This document shows, in pieces, positions 37,294 through 47,919 of a stretch of DNA of 64,000 nt. Position 1 is the first letter of the stretch. Every line of letters begins with the position of its first letter. Under the pieces are notes generated by a model. It searched no databases. It saw only the letters and a list, made by a program, of their open reading frames with translations, and was not told the origin of the DNA. The DNA is taken from assembly GCA_039720395.1 (NCBI GenBank), contig CM077831.1, forward strand, positions 19,150,982 through 19,214,981. The letters are read 5' to 3'. Both the position numbers and the translations under genes were made by a program. The stretch is from Liquidambar formosana (lineage: Eukaryota > Streptophyta > Magnoliopsida > Saxifragales > Altingiaceae).

Positions 37294-40123
37294 TGTGAAC
37301 CCACGAAAAAGCGCGGCGCCCACAAGGAGTTTGGAGAGATAAAAAATACGTATGAGTTTAAAAGACAACAAACGAAAAGGAGTCGCCACCTCATTTTTTA
37401 AGGAAAAGAGGAAAACCATAAAAATGTTTTATTTCCAAAACCACATGACTCCATTTTAAAAGGAAAGGCGATGTCTTTAAAACCAGAAAATTGGATTCGG
37501 GAGCTAAGTTACGATGTGGGAAGGTTATGGGCAAAGCCCATAGGCACCCACACCGCCCAAGTTGGTCTCTTAATTTGATTAGGCTAAATTAATAACTTAA
37601 TCACATGTAAATCAATATCAATCAATAAAATACAGCATGCATATCAATCACAAATCCATCCTACTCCTCTAGCAATCATATGTGATGGATAAAAGGACAA
37701 AAGAAAAAGAAGACCTAGGATACTTAGTATCCTAAGGCGGACTTGAACATCAATTGAGCACCTACATACCATGCATGGAAATACATGGATCAGAGTCCAC
37801 GTAGTTTGAAGAGAATAGGGTTAAATCCTAATAGTGACTTATGGTAAAGCTTAAGTTTCCTTCCATAGAGATTTTCAAAGACAAATGATTCTTAATAAGA
37901 CTTCAATGAAAGACATAAACTTTTGAAAAGGGGTGGAAAGAAAACCTAGAATTCACCATATCCCTCTATTAGAAAATAACCCTAGGAGGGAGAAGAGAAA
38001 AGAAAGATTAAGAAAAGTGAATTAGGGTACTTCATACCCTACTTACCTTGTGCAATTTTCTCCCAGCAATAGCAAGCTTAAGCAATAACAAACTTTATTT
38101 GCAATAAGGCAATTATTGCACATGTTTGCACCCTTACACGTGCTCAAAACCATGAAAAAATAACAAAATACTAATCTGGACAGAATACTAAAAGTCCCAA
38201 AATTATCCTAATAATCATACAAAAGCAATAATTAAAAGGAAACAAGAAACCCTAGTATGTTCCTACATGCAATGACCTAGTCTACATGCACAAAACTAAG
38301 AAAAATATGCAAAAGACTCTACAATAATCATGAGAATATCAAATAATATCATTAAGCATGCAAACAAAGCTAACTCAATTCAAAAGTATGATATTTTATG
38401 TAAAACATGAAAATAGGCCTTCTTACGGCGAGCTTTCTTAAATAAAATTATCCTAAGATAATTTTACGTAGAAATCACATCGTATGAAGGGTCTATCAAT
38501 ATATCTTACATAAAATATATACTTAAGAACATAGTAGAAAAGATTTCATGCTTAAGCACATTCCCGAATACCCTCATGCAAAACCCTACCCTCTACAAAG
38601 GATAATTATCCTTAGAAAAGGATAAACTCTCCAAAAACCCTAGATAATAAATCATATGAATGCAAAACCTAACATGGTTTAACTCCAAATCACATATATA
38701 AACTAACCATGATAAAGAAAAAACAAAATAATCATAGCAAATAGGCTATATGAAACATGCATGACTTGAAAGAATAAAAAGGATAACGCTTTCAAAACCC
38801 TAGGTGACTAAGGACTATCAAGCATATTAACCCATGAATAACCTTAAAATCATACATATAACATCACAAAAGCATTGGATTCAATCAATATGTAGAGCTA
38901 CTACATGCATTAGAACTATCATAGAAGAAGAAGGAGAAGAAGAAGAAGAAACCCTAATTTCAGCAATTGAAAGGATGACTTACCTCTTGTAGAACTTCTC
39001 TTGCCTTTGAAATAACTCTTCTCTTGCTTGCTTAGGGTTAGAGAACCTCTCTTTGATGTCCTTCAACTCCCAATCTCGTAGCTCCCTCTCTTTCTAAGTA
39101 TAAAGTGCACTTGTGGCCCCTTATGTGCTGAATATCATGTTCTTTATATAGGGGACTGACCTAATAAACCAATGGCTAAAATTAATTCATTAAATAATGA
39201 TCCTAGGGCTATTAGAGACTCTCTTGGTGCTCAAACAACTCAAAGTTAGTCAATTTTAGAAGGAAACAAGTTGCAAGGGCAGAGAAACCCATCAAAAGAG
39301 GAAGGAAGAGGTAGAATCCCACTTAAAGACGGATTCCCTCGGGTGACCGTCCGGGCTTGGACGGCTGACTGTCTGGGCTTGGACGGCTGACTGTCTGGCC
39401 CTGGACAGTCACCCGAGGGCTCCCGTCAGCATACCTCGATTAGATTCCTTTGCCTTTTGAAAGTCTTTCGGGGGTTAAATGAAGTCCGATTTTGACGAAA
39501 TAAAAGCCAAAACGACCGTGGTTTGATGAGGAACACATTTTTAAACATTTTATGACAAAAATCCTTAACCATGGGTGCATGGTTAGGTTTTACAAAGGCG
39601 GCTAGCCATGGTGCACCACTGTCGCAAAGCTAGAGTTTGCACACAAGGTTAAGCCAAATGCTTTCCAAATCAAAATTCAATCTTTTTAAGCATGTTTTGG
39701 GATAAAATTAGGCCCAATTGAAGTTAAATGAGAGAAAATTAAGTGGGTCACATGAGTCGATTTGAGCGAACCAAGAAAGGGTCTTTTAGCTAACCTGAAC
39801 CGTTATTTGCCGAATTGTTCTTAAACCACTAATTCATCAAATTGAACCTATATATTGACTCTATATACTCATATGAATTCTAATTGACAACTTGGAGATC
39901 ATTTCAAAGTCAAATGGGAAAGATATGACTTAAAAGACAATAATACCCTTAAAGTCACAAAATCTCTATTTGACTATTGAAACCTTCTCCAAATCAAACT
40001 AAAATTCATATGCATGATCTTCAATGCCATAAAATCTTAATACAAATGCCTAGATTCAAAAATAAAATAAAAACCTACATGAAATGATGACCTCAAACTA
40101 GGGTGACAAAAATGGGTGTGACA
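37294..40123 (-). mobile_element. Solo LTR D (TGTCACACCC family), 2830 bp, minus strand
   Basis: The ends are TGTCACACCC and GTGGGTTCACA read on the minus strand. GATAC duplicates at 37289-37293 and 40124-40128. It has TATATAAA at about 39143-39150 on the minus strand, a GC-rich tandem block at 39340-39421, and GTGGCGACTCC near the 3' end. No internal domain lies next to it, so it is a solo LTR left by LTR-LTR recombination. It lies between the 3' LTR and the antisense ORF of the Athila-like element, opposite in orientation to the other three copies. Confidence 0.92.
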
Positions 40124-40682
40124 GATACTAATCCAAAATTTAGAGTCGTTCAATGAACATTATTTGAATGCAAAATCATGATCTAGAGGCATCCATTTAG
40201 ATTTTTTTTTTAATTTTTTTAATTTTTTTTAATACACTTGGGCCTCCTATTCTTGTTGGTGGGCGAATAATGGGCCAGTGACCCAATAATGACTGATGGG
40301 CTCATACGGACATCCAAGACTTGGTATGCCCAAACCTTTGAACCCAAACCTGAAAACCTACTCTCTCACTTGACCGCCTAAGACTTTGATTGCTGACTAT
40401 AATTGGAGGGCTGCAATATCGAGATGTGACCAGTTTATCAATAAAGCAATAGTAATGGTAGATTATTGCAGGTATCGAGAGGATTGAGAGGATTATTTAA
40501 TCCTTGATGTCTGATAGCGTGCCGAATTCTCCCACAGTGCATCGATCATTGAACCCTGCTTTTTGACTCTTGTTGGGTGAGTTTTAAAAACCAAAGATCG
40601 ACTACAGGAATTCAAAAACTCTCCTTCAATCCTTCAATCCTCAAAAGCCTCACTTTCTCTAAACCTCCCTCTTACTAATCTC

Positions 40683-41240
40683 ATGGCTTCATCTTCTACT
40701 TCCCACAATCGCCTTGACCTGAATGTGGTGCCACAACCAGAAGTTTGGCAACCAATATTCTTAAACTCCCAATACTAACCTATCAAGGTCAATGATTCCC
40801 TTATATATAATTTTGCAAATGCCACATCAGTGGCTGCAAAACTCATTACTCCTCGTGACGAGAGGATTCCAAATGAAAGGTTTGATATGGATGTTATGAG
40901 AGATTCTATGGTTCTAAGTGTCCAAGCTGCTACAGTCACCTCTAACATGGCTCGGCGTTTGCGCGCTAGGACTATGGAAGTGCAAGGGTTAAGAGATCAA
41001 GTACTAAACCTTCAGCAACTACTTACTGGGTCCCATCGGAGGATGAGGATCTTGAGAGCAGAGAACAGAGAACTGAAAAGACTGGTGGACTCCTATGCTA
41101 GGGGTCTTGAACCTAGAGTTGTGGAGCTAGAAGGGCTCGAAGATCAAATTCGGGGGCAACTTGAAAGACTCTGGGATAGGGTTCAGAGAGAACCTAGTGT
41201 TGATTCTCACAATCCTTCTCAGAATACTACTATGGAGTAG
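40683..41240 (+). pseudogene. Antisense coiled-coil ORF inside the Athila-like element, one in-frame stop
   Basis: It runs opposite to gag-pol, between pol and the 3' LTR. It begins ATG at 40683 (MASSSTSHNRLDLNVV), has one TAA at 40776-40778, and stays in the same frame to TAG at 41238-41240, 186 codons with stops. After the stop comes an all-helical region with heptads (RLRARTMEVQGLRDQVLNLQ, RRMRILRAENRELKRLVDSY) and an acidic, Ser-rich tail. It matches no protein I can name. Antisense extra ORFs are known in some plant Ty3/gypsy lineages, with no settled function. The frame is otherwise open where gag-pol is badly broken. Confidence 0.7.
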
Positions 41241-41900
41241 CATTTCTCTTTTTTCTCTCTCTCCCTCTCTCTCTTTTTTTTTTTTTTTTTTTTTTTTTTG
41301 TTTTTTTGTTTTTTTGTTTTTTTTTTTGTTTTTTGTTTTTTTGTTTTTGTTGTTGTTTTTTTGTTTTTTTTTGGTTTTTATTGTTGCTGCTACTAGAATG
41401 AAGATGGTTTTATTTGCTAAACTCAAAGAACAAACAGATAAAATAGCACACAAAATGAATGAACACAACAAAATACTATTCATAAATAGATAACACACTG
41501 GAATACGTAGCACAACTTCTAAACAGACAAATCAAAATAAAAAAAAATAATTATCGAAAATACAAAACGTACACCAGCAACAAATAACATGGCAAGATTT
41601 CAAAAAAGACCAAAAATGGGACCACTAGCATAATTGGAATCTCCTCATGTACACAATATTCTAACATCCAGAAGATGAGTGGAATGACGACTAGGTACCA
41701 TGGGAGCATGAAAGTGAAAAACCCATTCACGTTGCAGAGATGAGGGTTTTAGGGAGGAATAGCCATGATATTTATAGAAAAGTCATATTGGTTGGGGTTT
41801 AACAATTAGGAACAATGACTCTAACAGTAGTGATCCTAAATGTAAACAATGGAAAACAAAGTCCTATTTTTTTTTATTTTTTTTTTACAACACCAAAATT
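41241..41900. other. Retrotransposon spacer between antisense ORF and pol, low-complexity T/G tract
   Basis: 41270-41372 is nearly pure T with spaced G's. The rest is AT-rich spacer without a convincing frame. Confidence 0.6.
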
Positions 41901-41914
41901 CCCTCCCCCCAACT
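41901..41914 (-). other. Second polypurine tract, just after pol
   Basis: Minus strand AAGTTGGGGGGAGGG follows the words GAGGACAATGTAAATTTT. The same AAGTTGGGGGG core occurs at the 3' LTR after AGGACTAGC. It is probably an internal polypurine tract. Confidence 0.6.
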
Positions 41915-42130
41915 TAAAATTTACATTGTCCTCAATGTAAACAATGAAAAACAAAGTAATAAAAATCGTGGAGAGTACCTTTAATAGAAAACAAACAAGC
42001 CTGCAAAATTGATTAGTTGTGAAAAATAAACTCATCAATCAAATAAAAATAAAACACACAAAGAAAATAGGTTAGACAAATAAATAAATAAATGGTCTTT
42101 TAAAGCCAGATTCCAAGGCTATTAGTGAAT

Positions 42131-43408
42131 TTAAACAGTAACATATTCAGGATCCACCAAATTTATGGATTCAATGAGCTTTTTATCTATGTCTCCTTCC
42201 ACATATGGTTTTAGTCTTTGGCCATTGACCTTAAACATAGAACCATCACGTGGATTTAAAATTTCAATAGCACCATGGGGAAAAACCTAGTTAACAACAA
42301 AAGGGCCGTCCCATCTAGATCTCAACTTACCAGGAAAGAAATGCAACTTAGAGTTGAAAAACCACACCTTTTGATTGGGTTCAAAGGACTTTCTGTTGAT
42401 GTGTTTATCATGAAAAGCTTTAATCCTATTCTTGTAAATCTTAGCATTCTCATACGCATCATTGCGTATCTCTTCCAATTCACTGATTTGAAGTTTTCGA
42501 TGTGAGCCCACACCAGCTAAATCAAAGTTAAACTTCTTTACAGCCCAAAGTGCCTTGTGTTATAGCTCAACTGGTAAATGACAAGCTTTACCAAACACTA
42601 AATGGTACAGGGACATACCTATAGGAGTTTTATAAGCAGTACGATAAGCCCACAAAGCATCATTCAAGCGTAAGGACTAGTCCTTTCTATTGGGTCTAAC
42701 CGTTTTTTGAAGGATGTTTTTGATTTCCCTATTAGAGACTTCGACTTGTCCACTAGTTTGGGGATGATATGGGGCGGCAACTTTATGGGTAATGGAGTAC
42801 TTGCAAACCAAAGCCTCAAAAGGCCGATTGTTAAAGTGTTTACCCCCATCACTAATTATAGCACGTGGAAAGCCAAAACGATAAAAGATATTGTCTTAAA
42901 GGAATTTAACCACAACCTTGTGATCATTTGTTTTTGTGGCGATCGCTTCCACCCATTTTGACACATAATTTACCCCAACCAGAATGTACTCAAAGCCAAA
43001 AGAATAGGGAAATGGACCCATGAAATAAATACCCCAAACATCAAAGATTTCCACCACTAAGATGGGATTCAGAGGTATTATATCACGTCGAGAAATGGAC
43101 CCCATTTGTTGACATCTTTCACAGGCATGACAAAATGCATGGGCATCTTTGAATAAAGTAGGCCAATAAAATCCACTTTGCAAGACTTTAGTAGCAGTTT
43201 TCTTCCCACTAAAATGCCCTCCTCAGGCAAAGGAATGACAAAAGGTGAGGATACTATTGGTTTCATTTTCTGGGACACACTTTTGAATCACTTGATCTGG
43301 GCAATATTTGAACAGCTTTGGATCCTCCCACAGGTAAAGCTTGACTTGGGAAAAAAAATCGATCTTTGTCTTGCTTAGACCAATGAGGTAGGATTTTACT
43401 AACTGCAA
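42131..43408 (-). pseudogene. Integrase and C-terminal end of pol
   Basis: The zinc-binding region has the Cys pair [10 protein letters not shown]. The core motif reads GIYFMGPFP where relatives have GIDFMGPFP: the first Asp of the DDE triad is Tyr. The frame breaks near 42896 and several times in the DDE region, then is open at 42511-42287 (LEEIRNDAYENAKIYKNRIK, WDGPFVVN). One stop (42284-42286) precedes the last segment, which ends at TAA 42131-42133. Non-functional. Confidence 0.85.
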
Positions 43409-43516
43409 GATAATTCACAATATGAGCAAACCATGGTAATTTAACATGAGAAACCTCAAATAATTGCTCATTTGGGAAAGAATCTGGTATTGGTAAGTTG
43501 GTACCAGAATGTTCAA

Positions 43517-44010
43517 CTAGAATCCGAGAGAAATGATCTGTACCCACATTTTCTGACCCCTGGCCTTTTTATCTCGAATCTCCAAATTAAACTCTTGTAG
43601 CAACAAGATCCATCTAATGAGGCGAGGTTTAGTGTCTTTTTTGGACAGTAAATACCGTAAAGTGGCATGATTAAAGAACACTACAACCTTGGATCCTAAA
43701 AGATAGGATTGGAATTTATCAAGGGCAAATACGACAGCTAGTAATTCTTTTTCTGTCGTGGTATAATTCAATTGAGCATCAGAAGAGTTTTACTAGTGTA
43801 GTATAAGACATGGGGTTTTTTATTCACCCGTTGCCCCAAGACTGCACCAACTGCATAGTCGGATGCATCACACATAATCTCAAATGGGAGTGACCAGTTG
43901 GGTGGTTGAATGATGGGAGCAGTGGACAATAATGAGCGAAGTTTCTCAAAGGCTTCCAAACAGGCTTTATCAAAGATAAATGGGATATCCTTGAGAAAAA
44001 GATTGTACAA
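43517..44010 (-). pseudogene. RNase H domain of the Athila-like element
   Basis: Two frame pieces, 44010-43768 and 43771-43517. The first has CDASDYAVGAVLGQR. The second has [17 protein letters not shown] and [15 protein letters not shown], where relatives have TDH, so the catalytic-region Asp is Asn here. A stop parts the two pieces. Confidence 0.85.
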
Positions 44011-44043
44011 GGGTCGAGAGATTTTGCTAAAGTCTTTGATGAA

Positions 44044-44898
44044 TCAATGATAGAATCCTTCATAACCAAGAAAAGATCGCCCTTGCCTAACAGATGTTGG
44101 GGGAGGAAGGCTAGAGATGAGATCAACCTTGGCTTTATCTACTTCTATCCCCCTAGAAGACACAATATGTCCCAAAACAATTCCTTTTTGAACCATGAAA
44201 TGACTCTTTTCCCAACTCAGAACAAGATTCGTCTCTATGCAACGTTTAAGAACTTTAGAGAGATTTTGGAGACAATCATCAAAAGTGATCCCAAAAACTG
44301 AGAAATCATCCATGAAAACTTCAAGAAATTTCTCCACTATGTCAGAGAAAATAGACAGTATACACCGCTGAAAAGTAGCAGGTGCATTGCATAAGCCAAA
44401 AGGCATACGCCTATATGCAAATGTACCAAAAGGACAGGTGAAAGTTGTTTTCTCTTTGTCATCGGGGAAAACAGGTACTTGGTTACATCCAGAATAACCA
44501 TCTAGAAAGCAGTAGAAGCTTTGGCCTGCTAATCTCTCTAAGATTTGATTGATGTAGGGTAGAGGGAAATGGTCTTTTCTAGTTACCAAATTGAGCTTCC
44601 TATAATCAATGCAAACACGCCAACCTGTTGTTGTACGTGTTGGAACTAGTTCACCATTCTCATTTTCAACAACAGTGATTCCTGACTTCTTTGGTACCAC
44701 TTGAGTAGGACTTACCCATTTACTGTATGAGATGGGGTATATGATACCTGCATTTAATAACTTCACAACTTCCTTTTTTACAACTTCCTTCATGTTAGGA
44801 TTTAACTTCCTTTGCATTTCACGAATTGGCTTGGCATTCTCCTCAAGATGAATGCGGTGCATGCAAATGGAAGGGTCGATCCCTTTTAAATCAGCCAC
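44044..44898 (-). pseudogene. Reverse transcriptase domain of the Athila-like element
   Basis: It has the classic order CIDYRKLN, PLPYINQIL, CFLDGYSG, FAYRRMPFGLCNAPATFQR and the catalytic FMDDFSVFG (FMDD about 195-198 of the frame), then LGHIVSSRGIEVDKAKV. The usual Athila motif is YMDD; FMDD keeps both Asp residues. The frame is parted from the protease only by one TGA. It is lost again near 44044 after SFLGYEGF. Confidence 0.92.
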
Positions 44899-44904
44899 AG
44901 ACCA

Positions 44905-46357
44905 TCATATAGCACCTATATGTTCTTTAAGCATGCTCACAAGTTGACTTTCTTGTTCAGTAGTCAAGTTAGATGCTATAATGATTGGAAGGGTGTCATC
45001 AAGTCCTAAGAATGCATACTTAAGTATATCGGGGAGTGGCTTTAACTCAAGTTTGGGAGGCACTTCAGTAGAAGGGAGGGTAGGTTCACTAGACAATGGA
45101 GGCAAAGACTCAAATTTGGATTTCCAAGGTGCATGATCCAGGAGGGGTGGTAGTTCAAGCATAGCATTCATTTCCTCAATAGATTTTTCAATATCAAACT
45201 CATCATAGCCAAAATGAGCTAGACATGCTTCCAATGAATCCTCAGCTGAAATGTAGGGTAAGGCTTCTTCAACTAAACCATCGATGACATCTACTACAAA
45301 ACAATCATCCTCCTTGGAAGGTTGTTGAGCAACATTAAACACATTTAGCCTTGCTTTCATGTTACTAAAGGACAAGTCCATCACTCTAGACCTACAATTG
45401 ATGCAAGCATTAGCTGTAGCTAAGAAAGGGCGACCTAAGATGACGGGAATTTGTTTTCCTGGATTGCATACTGGTTCCATATCAAGAATAAGAAAGTCTA
45501 CTGGGAAGTAGAACCTATCTACCTTAACAAGAACGTCCTCAATTATTCCACGTGGCACCTTAACAGATCTATCAGCTAATTGCAAAGTAACTGATGTTGG
45601 TTTCAACTCACCTAGCCCAAATTGCTCATATACCGAATAAGGAAAGAGATTAACGCTTGCCCCTAAGTCTAAGAGTGCCCTATCTATGGAATGATTTCCT
45701 ATCACACACGAGATGGTAGGAGCACCTAGATCCTTAAACTTGGGAGGAGTGCTATTTTGCAAAATGGAACTCACTTGCTCGATTAGAAACACCTTTTTAG
45801 ACACTTGTGCCCGAGTATTGCGCTTTTGAGTGCAAAGATATTTGAGAAATTTGGCATAGGATGGGATTTGTTTGATGGCATTAAGGAGGGGAAGATTAAT
45901 TTTCACTTGTTTGAACATTTCCATCATGTCTTCCATAGATGTTCCTTTTTTTTCCAAAAGGAGAAGGTGCATCAAGACAAGTGGGAAAAGAAGCTTTTGG
46001 AAAATAAGGTGCCACTACAGGATTTGGTGATGTAGAAAGAAATGGAGAAGGATCCTTCTTTGATTCATTTATTTTTTCAATCCTTGAATCCTTGGACTTG
46101 CTAACTGACTTGCCATTCTTTTCCTCATCCACTCCAGGCCTAGAATCAATCACCCGCCCATCCCTTAAGGTCACGATTGCCTTTGCTTGCTCCTGGTAAA
46201 CAATATCATCCTGTGAATTTTCTATGGAATATTGACCCTTAGGATTGTTTACTGGTTGGCTTGGAAGTTTTCCCTCCTCTCGTCTACTAAGAGCATTTGC
46301 TAATTGCCCGATTTGGGCTTCAAGCTTGGCTATTGACTGAGTATGGGAATGCAACAT
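44905..46357 (-). pseudogene. gag-pol linker and aspartic protease of the Athila-like element
   Basis: 46357-45896 holds the linker (KLEAQIGQLANALSRREEGK). A frame change near 45900-45975 leads into the protease region, 45975-44905 (356 codons). The active-site motif is LLDLGAS (Asp about 103 of this frame), the form used in Athila and Tat elements in place of D[ST]G. IPVILGRPFLATANA further on is the second conserved block. The frame ends in TGA at 44905-44907, and the reverse transcriptase continues in the same frame after it. Confidence 0.85.
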
Positions 46358-46623
46358 TTATGTATTGGCCTCAAATCCTTAAAGGCCATGCAAAACTCTC
46401 TCCTCAAAAGATGGATTTCTTGGAGGTGGAAGATTAGAGTGTGGGAATGGCTAGTGTGGTCGAATAGGTTGATAACCAGAAGGGTTGAGAGTATTAGGCA
46501 AATTTGGCCTTTGAGATTGGGCAAATGAATTCCCTGAAGCTTGTTTCCAAGAAAAATTAGGGTGGTTTCTCCATCTTGGGTTATAGGTATTAGAGAATTA
46601 TCATTACCCGGTCTAGAGAATCT

Positions 46624-47669
46624 TTAAGCAGCATTGACTTGTTCTTGGACAAACTTAGGGAATTGGGAAGCCATTGGGCATTCACTTATGAAGTGAGCAC
46701 GGCTAGAACATAAAGCACATTCTTCTTGTAAGGTGGGAGGCTGAGAAGATGTTGTATGGATTTGTCCTATGGACAACAATTGATCAAGCTTTTTAGATAA
46801 AGCATCCACTTTCCCACAGATATCTATGGAGTGCCCTACTTCATAGATACCTCCTCTCTTTTGAGAACTAGAAGATGTTGGTTTTTCACTCCTAGAGGCC
46901 GCAACATGTTGAAAAGAATTCTCACTAAGGTTCTCAAACAATTCCCAAGCCTCATTTTCACTTTTCATCATGAAAGTCCCACCACAAGAAGTATCCACCA
47001 TTTGACGTTGATTTGTGGATAAACCATCATAAAAGCATTGAACCAGTTGCCACTTGGGCACTGCATGGTGAGGGCATTTACGAATGAGGTCTTTGAATCT
47101 CTCCTAAGTCTCATGAAATTGCTCACTATCGAGTTGTGAGAAACTCGTGATAGCTCGTCGAATTTGGTTAGTCTTGCCTATGGGAAAATACTTCTTTAAG
47201 AATTCTTATTGCATTTGTTCCCACGTGGTAATTGTGTTCCTTCTAAGGAGTTAAGCCAGTTTTTGGCATCATCTTTAAGTGAGAATGGAAACAACCTCAA
47301 TCTGAGAGCATTATCAGAAAAAATTAGGAATTTGACTATAGAACAAATTTCAAGGAATTTATTAAGATGCTTATAGGGGTTTTCATTTCCCAGTCCGTAG
47401 AAAGATGGAAGCATTTAGATCACACTGGACCTAATCTCATATTAAGTAGCAGCTACAGTGGGTAGCCGAATGTAGGAAGGTGATGTGTATGTGGAAGGGG
47501 TGAAGTACTCCCTTAATGGCTTGGGCAGGTCTTAGTTTTCTATACTCATGATTTTAGGTGTACCAATAGTCTTATTAGATTGTGAAGATAGTCTAATAGT
47601 CCTAAGGGTGTACTCTATCTCAGAGTCAAAGGGTACTAAGTCAAGAAACAAAGAACGACGTCCATGCAT
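46624..47669 (-). pseudogene. gag of the Athila-like element, broken
   Basis: The start is taken at ATG 47669 (MHGRRSLFLD). Capsid-type motifs follow: SFYGLGNENPYKHL, FPFSLKDDAKNWL, then RRAITSFSQLDSEQFHET and WQLVQCFYDGLS. A single Cys-rich motif (CALCSSRAHFISEC) near 46690 is like a degenerate zinc knuckle. Breaks: three in-frame stops between the start and the SFYGL motif, a frameshift near 47225-47240, and a stop where the family has Trp after FHET. It encodes the particle protein in working relatives; here it cannot. Confidence 0.85.
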
Positions 47670-47919
47670 ACAACACCTCAAAACTCTTTTTTTTTAAAAT
47701 TTTTTTTATTTCATTTTTTTTTGTGCAACTACAAGAAAACAAGAATAATTACAACAAGGTGATATATTTGAAAGATAAAATGAAATAAATAAATAAAATA
47801 AAATAAAACAGGAGGTACAACCGTCTTTGAAAAGAAAAGAAAAGAGAGAAAAGATGTATATATCTATATTACCCATAAAAAGATGAATGTGAGAAAAACT
47901 TTTGATTGACTAATATACC

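Noticed and set aside
42275..44301. Plus-strand frames opposite pol (42275-42505, 42707-42961, 43178-43378, 44047-44301)
   Set aside because: Antisense shadows of the retrotransposon pol, unlike the helical antisense ORF at 40683-41240, which overlaps no sense frame.
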